From Bacillus sp. AFS029637 (GTDB taxonomy: Bacteria; Bacillota; Bacilli; Bacillales; Bacillaceae_G): DNA of 64,000 bases. Of the stretch, positions 51,442 to 61,038 are shown piece after piece. Below the pieces are notes generated by a model, which was not told the DNA's origin, did not search any database, and worked only from the letters and a program-made list of their open reading frames with translations. The stretch is from the NCBI RefSeq assembly GCF_002584985.1, contig NZ_NUPZ01000022.1, positions 236,829-300,828 on the forward strand. The letters run 5' to 3'. Position numbers and translations under genes: made by a program. How positions within the stretch are numbered: the stretch's first letter is position 1; each line of letters begins with the position of its first letter.

Positions 51442-52899
51442 TTATTTGATTTTCTTAAAGGTAAGTGGCTGTGTACTTAACATAGCAGGTACATGCAACT
51501 GAAGGGATGGGAATTCACCACTTACATTCATTTCATAAGCAAATAATAGGCTCATTTTCATTTGGAATAAGTCGATTGGTGCAGAGAAAATGTCGTAGTG
51601 ATGATGCTGCAATGGAATCTCCATCTCCATAAATTGTACGTATAGCGATTCATCTCGTTTGTATACTTGTAATGTTCCATAAGCAGGATGTTCAAAAGTA
51701 CCAGAGTAGTCCTCTAATTTGTGAGAAGGTGTAGTCCCATTTATTGCTTCAGGAAGTGATTCCAATGTCTCTTTCATCATTTCTCTCATTTTTTCACTAT
51801 CTTCTACAGCACGTTCATGCCAGTTGATATATTCTAGTCCGAGAAGTTCGTCATATATATGTTTTGTAATGTAAGTAGGGAGTAAAGTTTGCCCGGAATT
51901 TGTTAGTACAATAATACCGATCTTTTCGTTTGGCATAAATGATGCGAGTGCAGAAAATCCATCAATATTACCACCATGATGAATAAGTTTATAACCGCGG
52001 TAAGCGCTAATAAACCAGCCTAATCCGTAGCTGTTTACTGGTGATTCACTTGTTGCTAGCATTGGCTGATCTGGGATTGGTGTATGCGGTGTATACATTT
52101 CTTGGAGTAGTTCAGTAGAAATTAAATCATGATTTTCTATTTTTCCTTCGTTCAAATGAAGAAGGACCCATTTTGCCATATCTTCAATGGTAGAGTTAAT
52201 ACATCCGGCAGCTCCAACTGTATCGATATTTCGGAATGGTATTTCTTTTATTTCACCATTTTCTTCAGCGTAAGGTAATGCGTAATCATCTGTATGTTGT
52301 GAATCTGTAATAGAGAAGTTTGTATGCCTCATATGTAACGGCTCTAAAATATGTTCTGTAGCGTATTGTTCCCATGTTTGATTCGTAATGTTTTCTACAA
52401 CATAGCTAATTGTCGCATACATTAAGTTGTTATAAAGAAATGCTGTGCGGAACGGGGCATCAAGTGATAAATGTTTTATTTTTTCTACTAAATCTTTACG
52501 AGTTAAAGAAGAACTGTACCAGAGGGCATCGTGACGACTTACTCCAGTGCGGTGGGAAGCTAAATCACGCCCTGTAACTTGTGAACTAGCTAGTATGTCA
52601 GATAAAGAGAAGTTAGGTATATAAGACTGGACAGGAGTATCCCAATTAAACTTTTTTTGTTGTGATAATAAGCTTAATGAGAGTGTACCAAAAGCTTTCG
52701 TTGAGGAACCGATTGCGAATAAAGTATTTGGTGTAACAGGCTCTTTTGTTTTTATATTTCGATAGCCAAAACCTTCTGAAATAATAACTTTACCATCTTT
52801 TATAACAGCTACAGCAGTACCAGGAACTTTTAAGTCTTTCATCATTTTTTCGACTGTTGTTTGTAAAGAAGTCATAACAGGAGTTTCAATTTTAGACAT
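51442..52899 (-). CDS. Serine hydrolase, class C beta-lactamase/PBP4* fold
   Basis: The 485-residue protein has the SxxK motif in FAIGSSTKAF (Ser65-Lys68), a YNN-type motif in LYNNLMYATISY, and a conserved HHGGNIDGFSALASFMP that replaces the KTG motif. A C-terminal domain after residue 390 (YSGTFEHPAYGTLQVYKRD) is the lipocalin-like DUF3471-type addition. There is no signal peptide, so it is cytosolic or unconventional. It is probably an esterase or D-aminopeptidase rather than a beta-lactamase. The start is ATG 52899, 8 bases after GGAGG. Confidence 0.87.
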   Translation of the reverse strand: MSKIETPVMTSLQTTVEKMMKDLKVPGTAVAVIKDGKVIISEGFGYRNIKTKEPVTPNTLFAIGSSTKAFGTLSLSLLSQQKKFNWDTPVQSYIPNFSLSDILASSQVTGRDLASHRTGVSRHDALWYSSSLTRKDLVEKIKHLSLDAPFRTAFLYNNLMYATISYVVENITNQTWEQYATEHILEPLHMRHTNFSITDSQHTDDYALPYAEENGEIKEIPFRNIDTVGAAGCINSTIEDMAKWVLLHLNEGKIENHDLISTELLQEMYTPHTPIPDQPMLATSESPVNSYGLGWFISAYRGYKLIHHGGNIDGFSALASFMPNEKIGIIVLTNSGQTLLPTYITKHIYDELLGLEYINWHERAVEDSEKMREMMKETLESLPEAINGTTPSHKLEDYSGTFEHPAYGTLQVYKRDESLYVQFMEMEIPLQHHHYDIFSAPIDLFQMKMSLLFAYEMNVSGEFPSLQLHVPAMLSTQPLTFKKIK

Positions 52900-53097
52900 A
52901 CTTCTAACCTCCAAATATAAATTTTGTTCTACCGCACTATACTTTCGGTAATAGAAAATGAAAACCTTTTTAAATATGGAAAGTTAATAATTTTGTAAGA
53001 ATTACTGCAATAAATTTTATTAATTAGGATTATTAAATTTATGGTTTTTCATGTTATGATAAATTGCATATAAGATTGAAAGAAGGTTTTTCTACAT

Positions 53098-54054
53098 ATG
53101 AAACATGCTGAATATGAATATTTAAATTTATGCCGTCATGTAATGGAGAACGGTACGAAGAAAGAAGATCGTACAGGGACAGGAACTGTATCTGTATTTG
53201 GATATCAAATGCGATTTGATCTTAGTAAAGGATTTCCTTTATTAACGACAAAGAGAGTACCATTCCGCCTTGTAGCAAGTGAACTACTTTGGTTTATGAA
53301 AGGTGATACAAATATTCGTTATTTATTGCAACATAATAATAATATTTGGAATGAATGGGCGTTTAAGAGCTGGGTAGAAAGTGATGAGTATACTGGCCCT
53401 GATATGACAGATTTCGGTCTTCGTTCACAACAAGATGAAGAGTTTAAATTGCAATATGATGAGCAAATGGAATTGTTTAAAAAGAACGTTTTAGAAGACG
53501 ATGCATTCTCAAAGACATTTGGATATTTAGGAGACGTATACGGGAAACAATGGCGTGCTTGGAAAACGACAGCTGGTGAAACACTTGATCAACTAAAAGA
53601 TGTAATTGATATGATTAAGAAAACGCCTGATTCACGTCGCTTAATTGTTTCTGCTTGGAATCCAGAAGATGTACCAAGTATGGCATTGCCACCTTGTCAT
53701 ACGCTATTCCAGTTTTATGTAGCCGATGGAAAGCTTTCTTGTCAGTTATATCAAAGAAGTGGTGACATATTCCTTGGAATTCCATTTAACATCGCAAGTT
53801 ATTCACTATTAACGCATTTAATTGCACATGAATGTGGTCTTGAAGTAGGAGAATTTGTCCATACAATTGGAGATGCACATATTTATACGAATCATTTTGA
53901 ACAAGTAGAAAAGCAATTGGCACGTGAACCACGTCCATTCCCGAAACTTACATTAAATCCAGATGTAAAATCTGTGTTTGATTTTGAAATGGAAGATTTA
54001 ACGATTGAAGGATATGATCCGCATCCAGCAATTAAAGCACCGGTTGCAGTGTAA
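53098..54054 (+). CDS. thyA: Thymidylate synthase ThyA
   Basis: ThyA makes dTMP from dUMP and methylene-tetrahydrofolate. The 318-residue protein has the nucleophile in [12 protein letters not shown] (Cys200), the dUMP site [19 protein letters not shown] and the C-terminal IKAPVAV. About 50 residues between 90 and 140 are an insertion ([13 protein letters not shown]) as in Lactobacillus casei-type ThyA, which explains its length over the 264-residue type. It forms an operon with dfrA, whose product regenerates the folate; the two are 19 bp apart. Confidence 0.97.
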   Translation: MKHAEYEYLNLCRHVMENGTKKEDRTGTGTVSVFGYQMRFDLSKGFPLLTTKRVPFRLVASELLWFMKGDTNIRYLLQHNNNIWNEWAFKSWVESDEYTGPDMTDFGLRSQQDEEFKLQYDEQMELFKKNVLEDDAFSKTFGYLGDVYGKQWRAWKTTAGETLDQLKDVIDMIKKTPDSRRLIVSAWNPEDVPSMALPPCHTLFQFYVADGKLSCQLYQRSGDIFLGIPFNIASYSLLTHLIAHECGLEVGEFVHTIGDAHIYTNHFEQVEKQLAREPRPFPKLTLNPDVKSVFDFEMEDLTIEGYDPHPAIKAPVAV

Positions 54055-54073
54055 TTGTAGAGGAGATGAAAAG

Positions 54074-54562
54074 ATGATTGTTTCATTTATGGTCGCAATG
54101 GACGAAAATAGAGTAATTGGTAAAGATAATAACTTACCTTGGCGTTTACCGAGTGAACTACAATACGTGAAGAAAACGACGATGGGTCACCCGCTTATTA
54201 TGGGAAGAAAGAACTATGAAGCGATTGGTAGACCGTTGCCTGGAAGACGTAATATTATTGTAACTCGTAATGAAGGGTATTATGTTGAAGGTTGTGAAGT
54301 TGCTCATTCTGTAGAAGAAGTATTCGAACTATGTAAAAATGAAGAAGAGATTTTTATTTTTGGTGGAGCGCAAATTTATGATCTCTTTTTACCTTATGTA
54401 GACAAGTTATATATAACAAAAATCCACTATGCATTTGAAGGAGATACATTCTTCCCAGAAATGGATATGGCAAATTGGAAAGAGGTTTTTGTAGAGAAAG
54501 GCTTAACGGATGAAAAAAATCCGTATACGTATTATTACCATGTATATGAGAAACAACAGTAA
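54074..54562 (+). CDS. dfrA: Dihydrofolate reductase
   Basis: The 162-residue enzyme begins MIVSFMVAMDENRVIGKDN and has LPWRLPSELQYVKK (catalytic-site Trp/Glu region), GRKNYEAIGRPLPGRRNIIVT (NADPH loop) and IFIFGGAQIYDLFLP. It reduces dihydrofolate, the by-product of ThyA. The start is ATG 54074, 7 bases after AGGAGATG; a start inside thyA is not needed. Trimethoprim sensitivity cannot be judged. Confidence 0.96.
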   Translation: MIVSFMVAMDENRVIGKDNNLPWRLPSELQYVKKTTMGHPLIMGRKNYEAIGRPLPGRRNIIVTRNEGYYVEGCEVAHSVEEVFELCKNEEEIFIFGGAQIYDLFLPYVDKLYITKIHYAFEGDTFFPEMDMANWKEVFVEKGLTDEKNPYTYYYHVYEKQQ

Positions 54563-54564
54563 TC

Positions 54565-54603
54565 AAAAAGATTGATGTGAAAATTCATATCAATCTTTTT
54601 ATT
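54565..54603 (+). terminator. Terminator of thyA-dfrA
   Basis: AAAAAGATTGATGTG pairs with CATATCAATCTTTTT (one wobble), loop about 6 nt. Confidence 0.85.
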
Positions 54604-54717
54604 TGTATTCATGAATATAAGTTTATAGATGAGATTCGATAGTGCTATAATAAAAGATAGCATGTAAAAAATGCTGAAATTTTCAAAGTACTAGTATAGA
54701 AAGAGGAGGAGAATCGA

Positions 54718-56703
54718 TTGAAAAAGATATGGGGGATTCTTTTTCTTTGCTTAACATTCATGTTAGTCGGATGCGGTAAAGAAGAAAAACCACAAGAAGC
54801 GTTTGATACATATGCAAAAGCATGGAATAAACAAAAGTTTGCAGATATGTATGATCAATTATCAGAAAATGCAAAAAAAGATATTTCAAAGAAAGAGTTC
54901 ACTGAGAAATATGAAAAAATTTATTCTGGTATTGAAGTGAAGAACTTAAAAGTAGAAACAGGAGAAGTAAAAGAAGATAAAAAAGATCAAGGTCCTGTTC
55001 CTTTTAAAGTAAGTATGGATACAGTTGGTGGCAAAATTACTTTTGGGCAAGAAGCGAAAATGGTGAAAGAAAAAGATGGAGATAAAGAATCTTGGAAAAT
55101 AGATTGGACTCCTGATTTTATATTCCCAGGCATGACAAAAGATAGTAAAGTGCGTATGCAAACAACAGAGCCGAAACGTGGAGAAATTTACGATCGTAAC
55201 GGAAAAGGTCTTGCGACGAATGGGAAAGCTTCTGAAATTGGAATAGTTCCAGAAAAATTAGGCGATACTGCTCCACAAACGAAAGAAACAGTAGCGAAGT
55301 TGTTAAATATGTCTGTAGAAGAAATTGATCAAAAACTAGCTGCTAAATGGGTAAAACCAAATTATCTCGTACCAATTGGAATATTACCTGAAGGGGCAAC
55401 GCAAAATACATACATCGATTTACCAGGCGTTTCAACAAAACCTGTAAATGTTCGTACATATCCGTTAGGAGAAGCTGCAGCTCATTTAACTGGTTATATT
55501 GGAAAGGTAAATGCTGAAGATTTAAAAACGCTACAAAAGAAAGGCTATCAAGCTGATGAGCCAGTTGGTAAGGCTGGATTAGAGCAAGTGTTGGAAGCAA
55601 AGCTGCGTGGTAAAAAAGGTGGCCGTGTCTTCATGGAAGATGCGCAAGGAAAAGAAATAAAAAATTTAGCGAAAACAGATGCTGTTGATGGAGAAAATGT
55701 AACTTTAACCATTGATAGTGCTACTCAAGAAAAAATTTATAATGAGATGAAAGGAGAGGCTGGATCTAGTGCTGCAATTAATCCGAAAAGCGGAGAAACG
55801 ATTGCACTTGTAAGTAGTCCAGCATATGATCCTAATATTATTGCACGAGGAACTTCGAAAGCACAACGCGAAGCTTGGAATAATGATCCGAAAAAACCGA
55901 TGACGAATCGATTTACACAATTATCAGTTCCAGGTTCGGTGTTTAAACCTATTACAGGTGCAATTGGTCTTGAAACGAAAACAATTGATCCGAAAGAAGA
56001 ATTGAAAATTGAAGGATTGAAATGGACAAAAGATTCTTCTTGGGGTAATTATTATGTAACACGTGTAAAAGATGCAAATCCGATTGATTTTGATAAGGCG
56101 ATGAAATACTCGGACAATATTTATTTCGCACAAGAAGCTTTGAAAATCGGAACAGATAAATTTATGAGTGAAGCGAAAAAATTCGGATTCGATGAGAAAT
56201 TACCAATTGAATATGGATTCCCAGCTTCTAAAATCGCAAATGATGGTATAAAAAATGATATTCAAATGGCAGATACAGGATATGGACAAGGAGAAGTATT
56301 AATGACGCCACTCCATCTAGCATTAACGTACGCACCAATTGTTAATGACGGAAACATACCTTCTCCATATATTATTAAAACAGATAAGCAACCAAAAGTT
56401 TGGAAAGAGAATGTAATTTCAAAAGGCAATCAAGATATATTAAAAACTGCTTTGACTAAAGTAATTAATGATCCAGATGGAACAGGGAAAATTGCTAAAA
56501 TTGACGGTAAGACGCTTGCTGGAAAAACAGGTACAGCGGAATTGAAAGTATCAAAAGAGGCCGAGGGAAAAGAACTAGGCTGGTTCGCTGCATTTGATTT
56601 GAATGCGCCGGATATGGTCATTACAATGATGATCGAAGATGTAAAAGGTAGAGGCGGAAGTAATATTCCTGCAGAAAAAGTAAAACATGTTTTTCAAAAA
56701 TAG
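54718..56703 (+). CDS. Class B penicillin-binding protein with MecA-type N-terminal domain (PBP3-like lipoprotein)
   Basis: The 661-residue transpeptidase has a lipoprotein signal (FMLVGCGKEE, Cys20), a MecA/NTF2-like domain (about 25-140), a dimerisation domain with EPKRGEIYDRNGKGLA, and the transpeptidase domain: SVFK (Ser407-Lys410), SDN (465-467) and KTG (603-605). It crosslinks peptidoglycan outside the membrane. This is the architecture of B. subtilis PbpC and of PBP2a, a group with low beta-lactam affinity; affinity here is untested. The start is TTG 54718, 6 bases after GGAGGAG. Confidence 0.92.
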   Translation: MKKIWGILFLCLTFMLVGCGKEEKPQEAFDTYAKAWNKQKFADMYDQLSENAKKDISKKEFTEKYEKIYSGIEVKNLKVETGEVKEDKKDQGPVPFKVSMDTVGGKITFGQEAKMVKEKDGDKESWKIDWTPDFIFPGMTKDSKVRMQTTEPKRGEIYDRNGKGLATNGKASEIGIVPEKLGDTAPQTKETVAKLLNMSVEEIDQKLAAKWVKPNYLVPIGILPEGATQNTYIDLPGVSTKPVNVRTYPLGEAAAHLTGYIGKVNAEDLKTLQKKGYQADEPVGKAGLEQVLEAKLRGKKGGRVFMEDAQGKEIKNLAKTDAVDGENVTLTIDSATQEKIYNEMKGEAGSSAAINPKSGETIALVSSPAYDPNIIARGTSKAQREAWNNDPKKPMTNRFTQLSVPGSVFKPITGAIGLETKTIDPKEELKIEGLKWTKDSSWGNYYVTRVKDANPIDFDKAMKYSDNIYFAQEALKIGTDKFMSEAKKFGFDEKLPIEYGFPASKIANDGIKNDIQMADTGYGQGEVLMTPLHLALTYAPIVNDGNIPSPYIIKTDKQPKVWKENVISKGNQDILKTALTKVINDPDGTGKIAKIDGKTLAGKTGTAELKVSKEAEGKELGWFAAFDLNAPDMVITMMIEDVKGRGGSNIPAEKVKHVFQK

Positions 56704-56713
56704 AAATTGATAG

Positions 56714-56749
56714 AAACTACCTCCAATGGAATATGGGGGTAGTTTTTTA
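56714..56749 (+). terminator. Terminator of the PBP gene
   Basis: AAACTACCTCC pairs with GGGGGTAGTTT (one G-T), loop about 10 nt, followed by T run. Confidence 0.8.
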
Positions 56750-56837
56750 TTTGGTTAAAATCTTAATGTTTATATACAAAAGTAAAATGAAACTCCATAA
56801 ATTATTAACTTACGAAAAAAAAGTAGCTATTTTTTCA

Positions 56838-56894
56838 TTGACATAGAGTATAACTTTTTGTATTATACTTACATAAGGTAAGTTATTTACTTAT
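56838..56894 (+). promoter_or_regulatory. Promoter and overlapping operator of azoR
   Basis: TTGACA (56838-56843) and TATTAT (56861-56866) are 17 bp apart. Directly downstream, ACTTAC (56867-56872), GTAAGT (56878-56883) and ACTTA (56889-56893) are alternating half-sites spaced 11 bp, so they form two overlapping inverted repeats on one DNA face. A repressor here would block the start site. Azoreductases in B. subtilis are controlled by YodB/MarR-type thiol sensors; which regulator binds here is unknown. Confidence 0.65.
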
Positions 56895-56944
56895 AAATTA
56901 TAATTCTCGAATTAAAAATAAAATGAAAAAAGGGAGAGAATACA

Positions 56945-57580
56945 ATGACAAAAGTACTATTTATTACAGCAAATCCAAATTCAGCAGAAGGTTCTTTCGG
57001 AATGGCAGTAGGAGAAGCTTTCATCGAAGCGTATAAAAATGAGCATCCACAAGACGAAGTAGTAACAATTGATTTATTCAACACTACAGTACCAGCAATC
57101 GATGCAGATGTATTCGCTGCATGGGGTAAATTTGCAGCAGGTGAAGGCTTTGAAACTTTAACTGAAGCTCAACAACAAAAAGTTGCAGCAATGAACACAA
57201 ACTTAGAAACATTTATGCATGCAGATCGTTATGTATTCGTAACTCCAATGTGGAACTTTAGCTACCCACCAGTAGTAAAAGCATACTTAGATAACGTAGC
57301 AATCGCAGGTAAAACATTCAAATATACTGAAAACGGTCCAGTTGGCTTATTAGAAGGTAAAAAAGCACTTCACATTCAAGCTACAGGCGGCGTTTATTCT
57401 GAAGGAGCATACGCAGCTGTAGATTTCGGTCGCAATCACTTAAAAACAGTATTAGGGTTCATCGGTGTAAATGATACTGAATATATTGCGGTTGAAGGTA
57501 TGAATGCAAACCCTGAAAAAGCACAAGAAATTAAAGAAGTAGCAATTGCTAATGCGCGTGAATTAGCAAAACGTTTCTAA
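56945..57580 (+). CDS. azoR: FMN-dependent NADH-azoreductase
   Basis: The 211-residue flavodoxin-fold enzyme has VLFITANPNSAEGSFGMAVG (FMN phosphate loop), VFVTPMWNFSYPPVVKAYLDN and ALHIQATGGVYSEG, all hallmarks of the AzoR/AcpD family. It reduces azo dyes and, physiologically, quinones with NADH. AAAGGGAG precedes the ATG. Its promoter carries a strong putative operator, consistent with induction by electrophiles. Confidence 0.93.
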   Translation: MTKVLFITANPNSAEGSFGMAVGEAFIEAYKNEHPQDEVVTIDLFNTTVPAIDADVFAAWGKFAAGEGFETLTEAQQQKVAAMNTNLETFMHADRYVFVTPMWNFSYPPVVKAYLDNVAIAGKTFKYTENGPVGLLEGKKALHIQATGGVYSEGAYAAVDFGRNHLKTVLGFIGVNDTEYIAVEGMNANPEKAQEIKEVAIANARELAKRF

Positions 57581-57592
57581 TATAGAATACTT

Positions 57593-57629
57593 AAAAAATG
57601 TCCAAGCACTTGCTGTTTGGACATTTTTT
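57593..57629 (+). terminator. Terminator of azoR
   Basis: AAAAAATGTCCAA pairs with TTGGACATTTTTT, loop about 11 nt. Confidence 0.88.
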
Positions 57630-57692
57630 CTTCTTTTTCCTTCGTTTGTCTAGTATAATGAAGGTCGGAATGATAATAGGTGGGGGTTCTGT

Positions 57693-58412
57693 ATGATTCA
57701 AACGTTTTTTAAAATCTTTTATTTAATTTTAATCGTAATTGCGATTACACCGAGAATGTGGCGTCTTAAAAAACAAGTAAGTACGATGTCACCGCAAGAA
57801 AAAGATAGTGTTGTGTATAAAACAACAAACTGGTTTGGTAAGAAAATGGTACGTGTAGCTGGAGGGGCAGTAGAAGTAAAAGGACTTGAAAATGTCCCGA
57901 AAGACAAGCCAGTACTCGTTGTAAGTAATCATCAAAGTAATATGGATATTCCTGTTTTACTAGGTTACTTAAATAAGCCAATTGGATTTGTTTCAAAGGC
58001 AGAGATTAAGAAGTTTCCAGTTGTACCAACTTGGATGGAACTTATGAATTGTGTATTTATGGATCGTAATGATCGTCGTCAATCTCTTAAAGCAATTAAA
58101 GATGGAATCGAGTTATTAAAGAACGGACATTCTATCGTAATTTTTCCAGAAGGAACGAGAAGTAAGGGCGGCGAAATAGGAGAGTTTAAAGCTGGTAGTT
58201 TTCACCTTGCAGTAAAATCTGGTGTAGCAATCTTACCTGTAACGTTGGATGGGACATATAAAATGTTTGAAGCGAATGGAAATCGCATGAAACGAGCGCA
58301 TGCAACCGTAACGATTTCTAAGCCAATTACGCCTGAAGAGTATGCGAATATGGATATTAAAGAGTTAACGAAGCATACACAGGATGTTATCGCATCACAA
58401 TTACATAAGTAG
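57693..58412 (+). CDS. plsC: 1-acyl-sn-glycerol-3-phosphate acyltransferase
   Basis: PlsC makes phosphatidic acid from lysophosphatidic acid at the inner membrane face. The 239-residue protein has an N-terminal membrane helix (about 4-20), the HX4D site NHQSNMDIPVLL (His80-Asp85), and FPEGTRSKGG (151-160), with KAGSFHLAVKSGV later. The length is normal. GGTGGGGG precedes the ATG. Single-gene unit with a strong terminator shared with the convergent gene. Confidence 0.94.
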   Translation: MIQTFFKIFYLILIVIAITPRMWRLKKQVSTMSPQEKDSVVYKTTNWFGKKMVRVAGGAVEVKGLENVPKDKPVLVVSNHQSNMDIPVLLGYLNKPIGFVSKAEIKKFPVVPTWMELMNCVFMDRNDRRQSLKAIKDGIELLKNGHSIVIFPEGTRSKGGEIGEFKAGSFHLAVKSGVAILPVTLDGTYKMFEANGNRMKRAHATVTISKPITPEEYANMDIKELTKHTQDVIASQLHK

Positions 58413-58413
58413 T

Positions 58414-58452
58414 AAAAAAGGTTTCAGCTTACATAAAGCTGAAACCTTTTTT
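58414..58452. terminator. Bidirectional terminator between plsC and the hemolysin III gene
   Basis: AAAAAAGGTTTCAGCTT and AAGCTGAAACCTTTTTT form a perfect 17-bp stem with a 5-nt loop. Confidence 0.93.
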
Positions 58453-58453
58453 A

Positions 58454-59110
58454 TTACGCTGTAGGTAAGACATAAAAGAGTACGCAGAAAAACATCATTG
58501 CACTACCACCTAAAACGAAAAGATGCCAAATGGCATGATTGAAAGGCAACTTTTCCCAAAGAAAGAATATAGCCCCTACAGAATATAAAATTCCGCCCGC
58601 TAACAGTAGTGAAAAACCATGTCCAGTTAGATTTTCATAAAGTGGTTTAATAGCAACGATTATGAGCCATCCCATTATGACATAACATAATGTTGATGCC
58701 TTAATAAAGCGACGTACAAAGAAAATTTTGAAGATGATACCTCCGATTGCTAGTGTCCATATAATAGCAAGTAACGTCCAGCCTAATGGTCCACGAAGCG
58801 TAATAAGTAAAAAAGGAGTATACGTGCCAGCGATTAATAAATAAATGGCTGAGTGATCTAAAATAGTAAACAATTTTTCTACCCTTGGATGGTGAATGCT
58901 ATGTAACAATGTTGAAAACAAGTACAGTAAAAACATGCTTACACCATAAACCGTAAATGCAAATACAGCAGATGCGGTACCATGCTTTGAAGCATGAATA
59001 ATCAATATAATTAAGGCAGGGATGCTTAAAATGGCACCGATACCATGTGTAATTGCATTTGCAATTTCTTCTTTCACAAATTGCGTCATTCGTGTCATTT
59101 TTTTAGTCAT
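58454..59110 (-). CDS. Hemolysin III/PAQR-family membrane protein
   Basis: The 218-residue protein has seven membrane helices and the PAQR metal-site motifs: ITHGIGA in helix 1, YLFSTLLHSIHHP (Ser and His), ILDHSAIYLLIAG (Asp-His) and FNHAIWHLFVLGG (His pair). PAQR proteins are zinc hydrolase-like receptors; B. cereus hemolysin III is the founding bacterial member, though haemolytic activity of this copy is unproven. The start is ATG 59110 (MTKKMTRMT), with AGAAAGGA 9 bases upstream. Confidence 0.88.
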   Translation of the reverse strand: MTKKMTRMTQFVKEEIANAITHGIGAILSIPALIILIIHASKHGTASAVFAFTVYGVSMFLLYLFSTLLHSIHHPRVEKLFTILDHSAIYLLIAGTYTPFLLITLRGPLGWTLLAIIWTLAIGGIIFKIFFVRRFIKASTLCYVIMGWLIIVAIKPLYENLTGHGFSLLLAGGILYSVGAIFFLWEKLPFNHAIWHLFVLGGSAMMFFCVLFYVLPTA

Positions 59111-59323
59111 AATGCAAATCCTTTCTACTATTATAAAATAATATGTCGTTTCCCTTACCATATCATACACAAGGACAATAGAAAATGAAATTTGTATAAT
59201 TGATTATATTTTTGAATTTTTTTGACAAAAGGCAATGGATTTGTTGACGTTTTCAAACTTTTTTGACAAAATAAAATTATGTAATAGTAGGACAAGGAAT
59301 CTACTAATAAAGGGGATGGGGAA

Positions 59324-59509
59324 ATGTTTTCAAATATTGGCTTTCCAGGGTTAATTTTAATTTTAGTAGCTGTACTCATTTTATTTGGACCTAAAAAATT
59401 GCCGGAAATCGGGAAGGCTTTAGGGGAAACGTTAAAAGAGTTTAAAAAATCAACGAGAGAATTGACAGATGATGCATTTCAAGAGAAGGAAAAGAAAGAA
59501 AAAATGTAA
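59324..59509 (+). CDS. tatA: Twin-arginine translocase subunit TatA
   Basis: The 61-residue protein has the TatA layout: a short N-terminal membrane helix ([24 protein letters not shown]), the [14 protein letters not shown] hinge, and an amphipathic, Lys/Glu-rich tail. TatA forms the pore-like assembly that passes folded proteins. Together with the TatC gene 42 bp downstream it makes a minimal two-component Tat system, the usual Gram-positive form without TatB. AAGGGGA precedes the ATG. Confidence 0.95.
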   Translation: MFSNIGFPGLILILVAVLILFGPKKLPEIGKALGETLKEFKKSTRELTDDAFQEKEKKEKM

Positions 59510-59551
59510 TGAATTTTCCTTGTAATGGATAAATAAAGTGTGGTGAACGAG

Positions 59552-60292
59552 ATGGAAGATCAAGAAATGAGCGTAGTAGAACATATTGTTGAGCTTCGTA
59601 AACGAGTAATATATACAGTCTTATCATTTGTATTATTTTTAATTATTGGATTTGCTTTTACGAAGGATATATATTTTTGGCTCGTAAAAGATTTGCCGAT
59701 GAAGTTAACAGTTCTGGGACCGAGTGATGTATTGTGGATTTTTTTCTCGATTGCTACAGTATTTGCTATCGTTTGTACAATTCCTTTTGCTGCTATACAA
59801 ATTTGGTTATTTGTAAAACCAGGTTTACATCCAAATGAACAAAAGATGACAGTGATGTATATACCGGTATTGTCTATATTGTTTATTTTAGGTTTATGTT
59901 TTGGATATTTCGTTGTAATGCCGTTTTTATTTCATTTTTTAACTACGATAGGTAATGAAATGTTTAATACGATGTTTACTACAGAAAAATATTTTCATTT
60001 TGTACTTAATTTAACAGTACCATTTGCTGTAATTTTTGAATTGCCTGTAGTGGTAATGTTTTTAACAAGTATCGGACTTTTAACAGCAGAATTTCTTGTG
60101 AAAATAAGAAGATATGCTTATGTAGCTTTGATAATAATCGCATCGTGTATATCGCCACCAGATTTTTTATCACATAGTTTAGTAGCGGTACCGCTTATTT
60201 GTATTTATGAAATTAGCATCGCGTTATCAAAGATTGTTAGTAAGCGAAAACAGAAAAGAGAAGAAATGCATTCGAAAAGTGCCTCGTTATAA
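59552..60292 (+). CDS. tatC: Twin-arginine translocase subunit TatC
   Basis: The 246-residue membrane protein has six helices and the TatC signatures: MSVVEHIVELRKRVIYTVLSF at the N-terminus, FVKPGLHPNEQK in the first cytoplasmic loop, and YFVVMPFLFHFL. It binds the twin-arginine signal. The start is uncertain: ATG 59552 is favoured, but GTG at 59540 or 59543 are in frame and all have weak ribosome sites. The stop codon lies inside the loop of the terminator hairpin. Confidence 0.93.
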   Translation: MEDQEMSVVEHIVELRKRVIYTVLSFVLFLIIGFAFTKDIYFWLVKDLPMKLTVLGPSDVLWIFFSIATVFAIVCTIPFAAIQIWLFVKPGLHPNEQKMTVMYIPVLSILFILGLCFGYFVVMPFLFHFLTTIGNEMFNTMFTTEKYFHFVLNLTVPFAVIFELPVVVMFLTSIGLLTAEFLVKIRRYAYVALIIIASCISPPDFLSHSLVAVPLICIYEISIALSKIVSKRKQKREEMHSKSASL

Positions 60293-60306
60293 AGGCACTT
60301 TTTTAT
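60275..60306 (+). terminator. Terminator overlapping the end of tatC
   Basis: AAAAGTGCC and GGCACTTTT form a 9-bp stem; the tatC stop TAA (60290-60292) is in the loop, followed by TTTTATTT. Confidence 0.8.
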
Positions 60307-60634
60307 TTAGTTGTTATACTATAGCTATAAACGTATACAATATAAAGAAGAAAAAAATTATAGAATCTCCAAAATTTAGACAAACTTTGCGCTTTTATAC
60401 GTTTATACTGAATGTATTAAGCAATTTACGGATAATGAGATTCCCGTCTCAAAGTGTATTTAGGATAGGGGATGGATTAGGTGGAGATGAGTAGTGTATA
60501 AATCTTCTAACCATAAGGACTATAGGGATTGTCTAAGGATACTGTTGTATTCATGAGAGTCTCCACTTTAAACAACGTGTTACAGCGTAAAGTAGAGGAA
60601 GTTCAAAAATCCAGTGAAAAAGAGGATTGATATT
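60307..60634. other. Intergenic stretch before the DUF2535-like gene
   Basis: No gene is supported. A weak stem CTCCACTTTA / TAAAGTAGAG lies at about 60560-60598, just ahead of the next gene, and could be a leader structure. Confidence 0.35.
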
Positions 60635-60886
60635 GTGATTACGAAAAGTTTTTATTTCACTCATTCAACAGGGGATTGTATTAAAATATTCGAAATCCCC
60701 GTCCTACAGGCGCAGCATCCATTATCGTTTCTAATTCAGTCCCGTCTTCAATTATTTATCGCAAAAATTCAAAAACAAAAGCACCCAAGATTTTCATATT
60801 CTTTCCGTGAATATTTACAAAATTGTTTGAAGTGGAATGATTATTTAAATGTATATAAAACAAATACGCTTGAAAAAAATGCATGA
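60635..60886 (+). CDS. DUF2535/YpmP-like small protein
   Basis: The product has 83 residues when started at GTG 60635 (MITKSFYFTHSTGDCIKIF), 9 bases after AAAGAGG. The body IEIPVLQAQHPLSFLIQSRLQ-like then YSFREYLQNCLKW resembles the DUF2535 family that includes B. subtilis YpmP, which has the same length. In B. subtilis ypmP lies close to the Sco gene ypmQ, and a Sco gene is 2.5 kb downstream here. The function is unknown; the family call is tentative. Confidence 0.6.
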   Translation: MITKSFYFTHSTGDCIKIFEIPVLQAQHPLSFLIQSRLQLFIAKIQKQKHPRFSYSFREYLQNCLKWNDYLNVYKTNTLEKNA

Positions 60887-61038
60887 TACAGAGGAGGGAC
60901 AGGGTTAAAAACTCTGTCTTTTTCATTTTAGATATAAAAATATAATTAATTTGATGAAATTTCGTTCCAAATTGTTGAAAGCAATGGGAATACTAGTATA
61001 ATAACAAGGAGAGCGTATTGGAAAGGGAAGAATATAAT

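Noticed and set aside
60207-60494. 95-codon frame overlapping the end of tatC
   Set aside because: It runs out of frame through tatC and its terminator, with no ribosome site.
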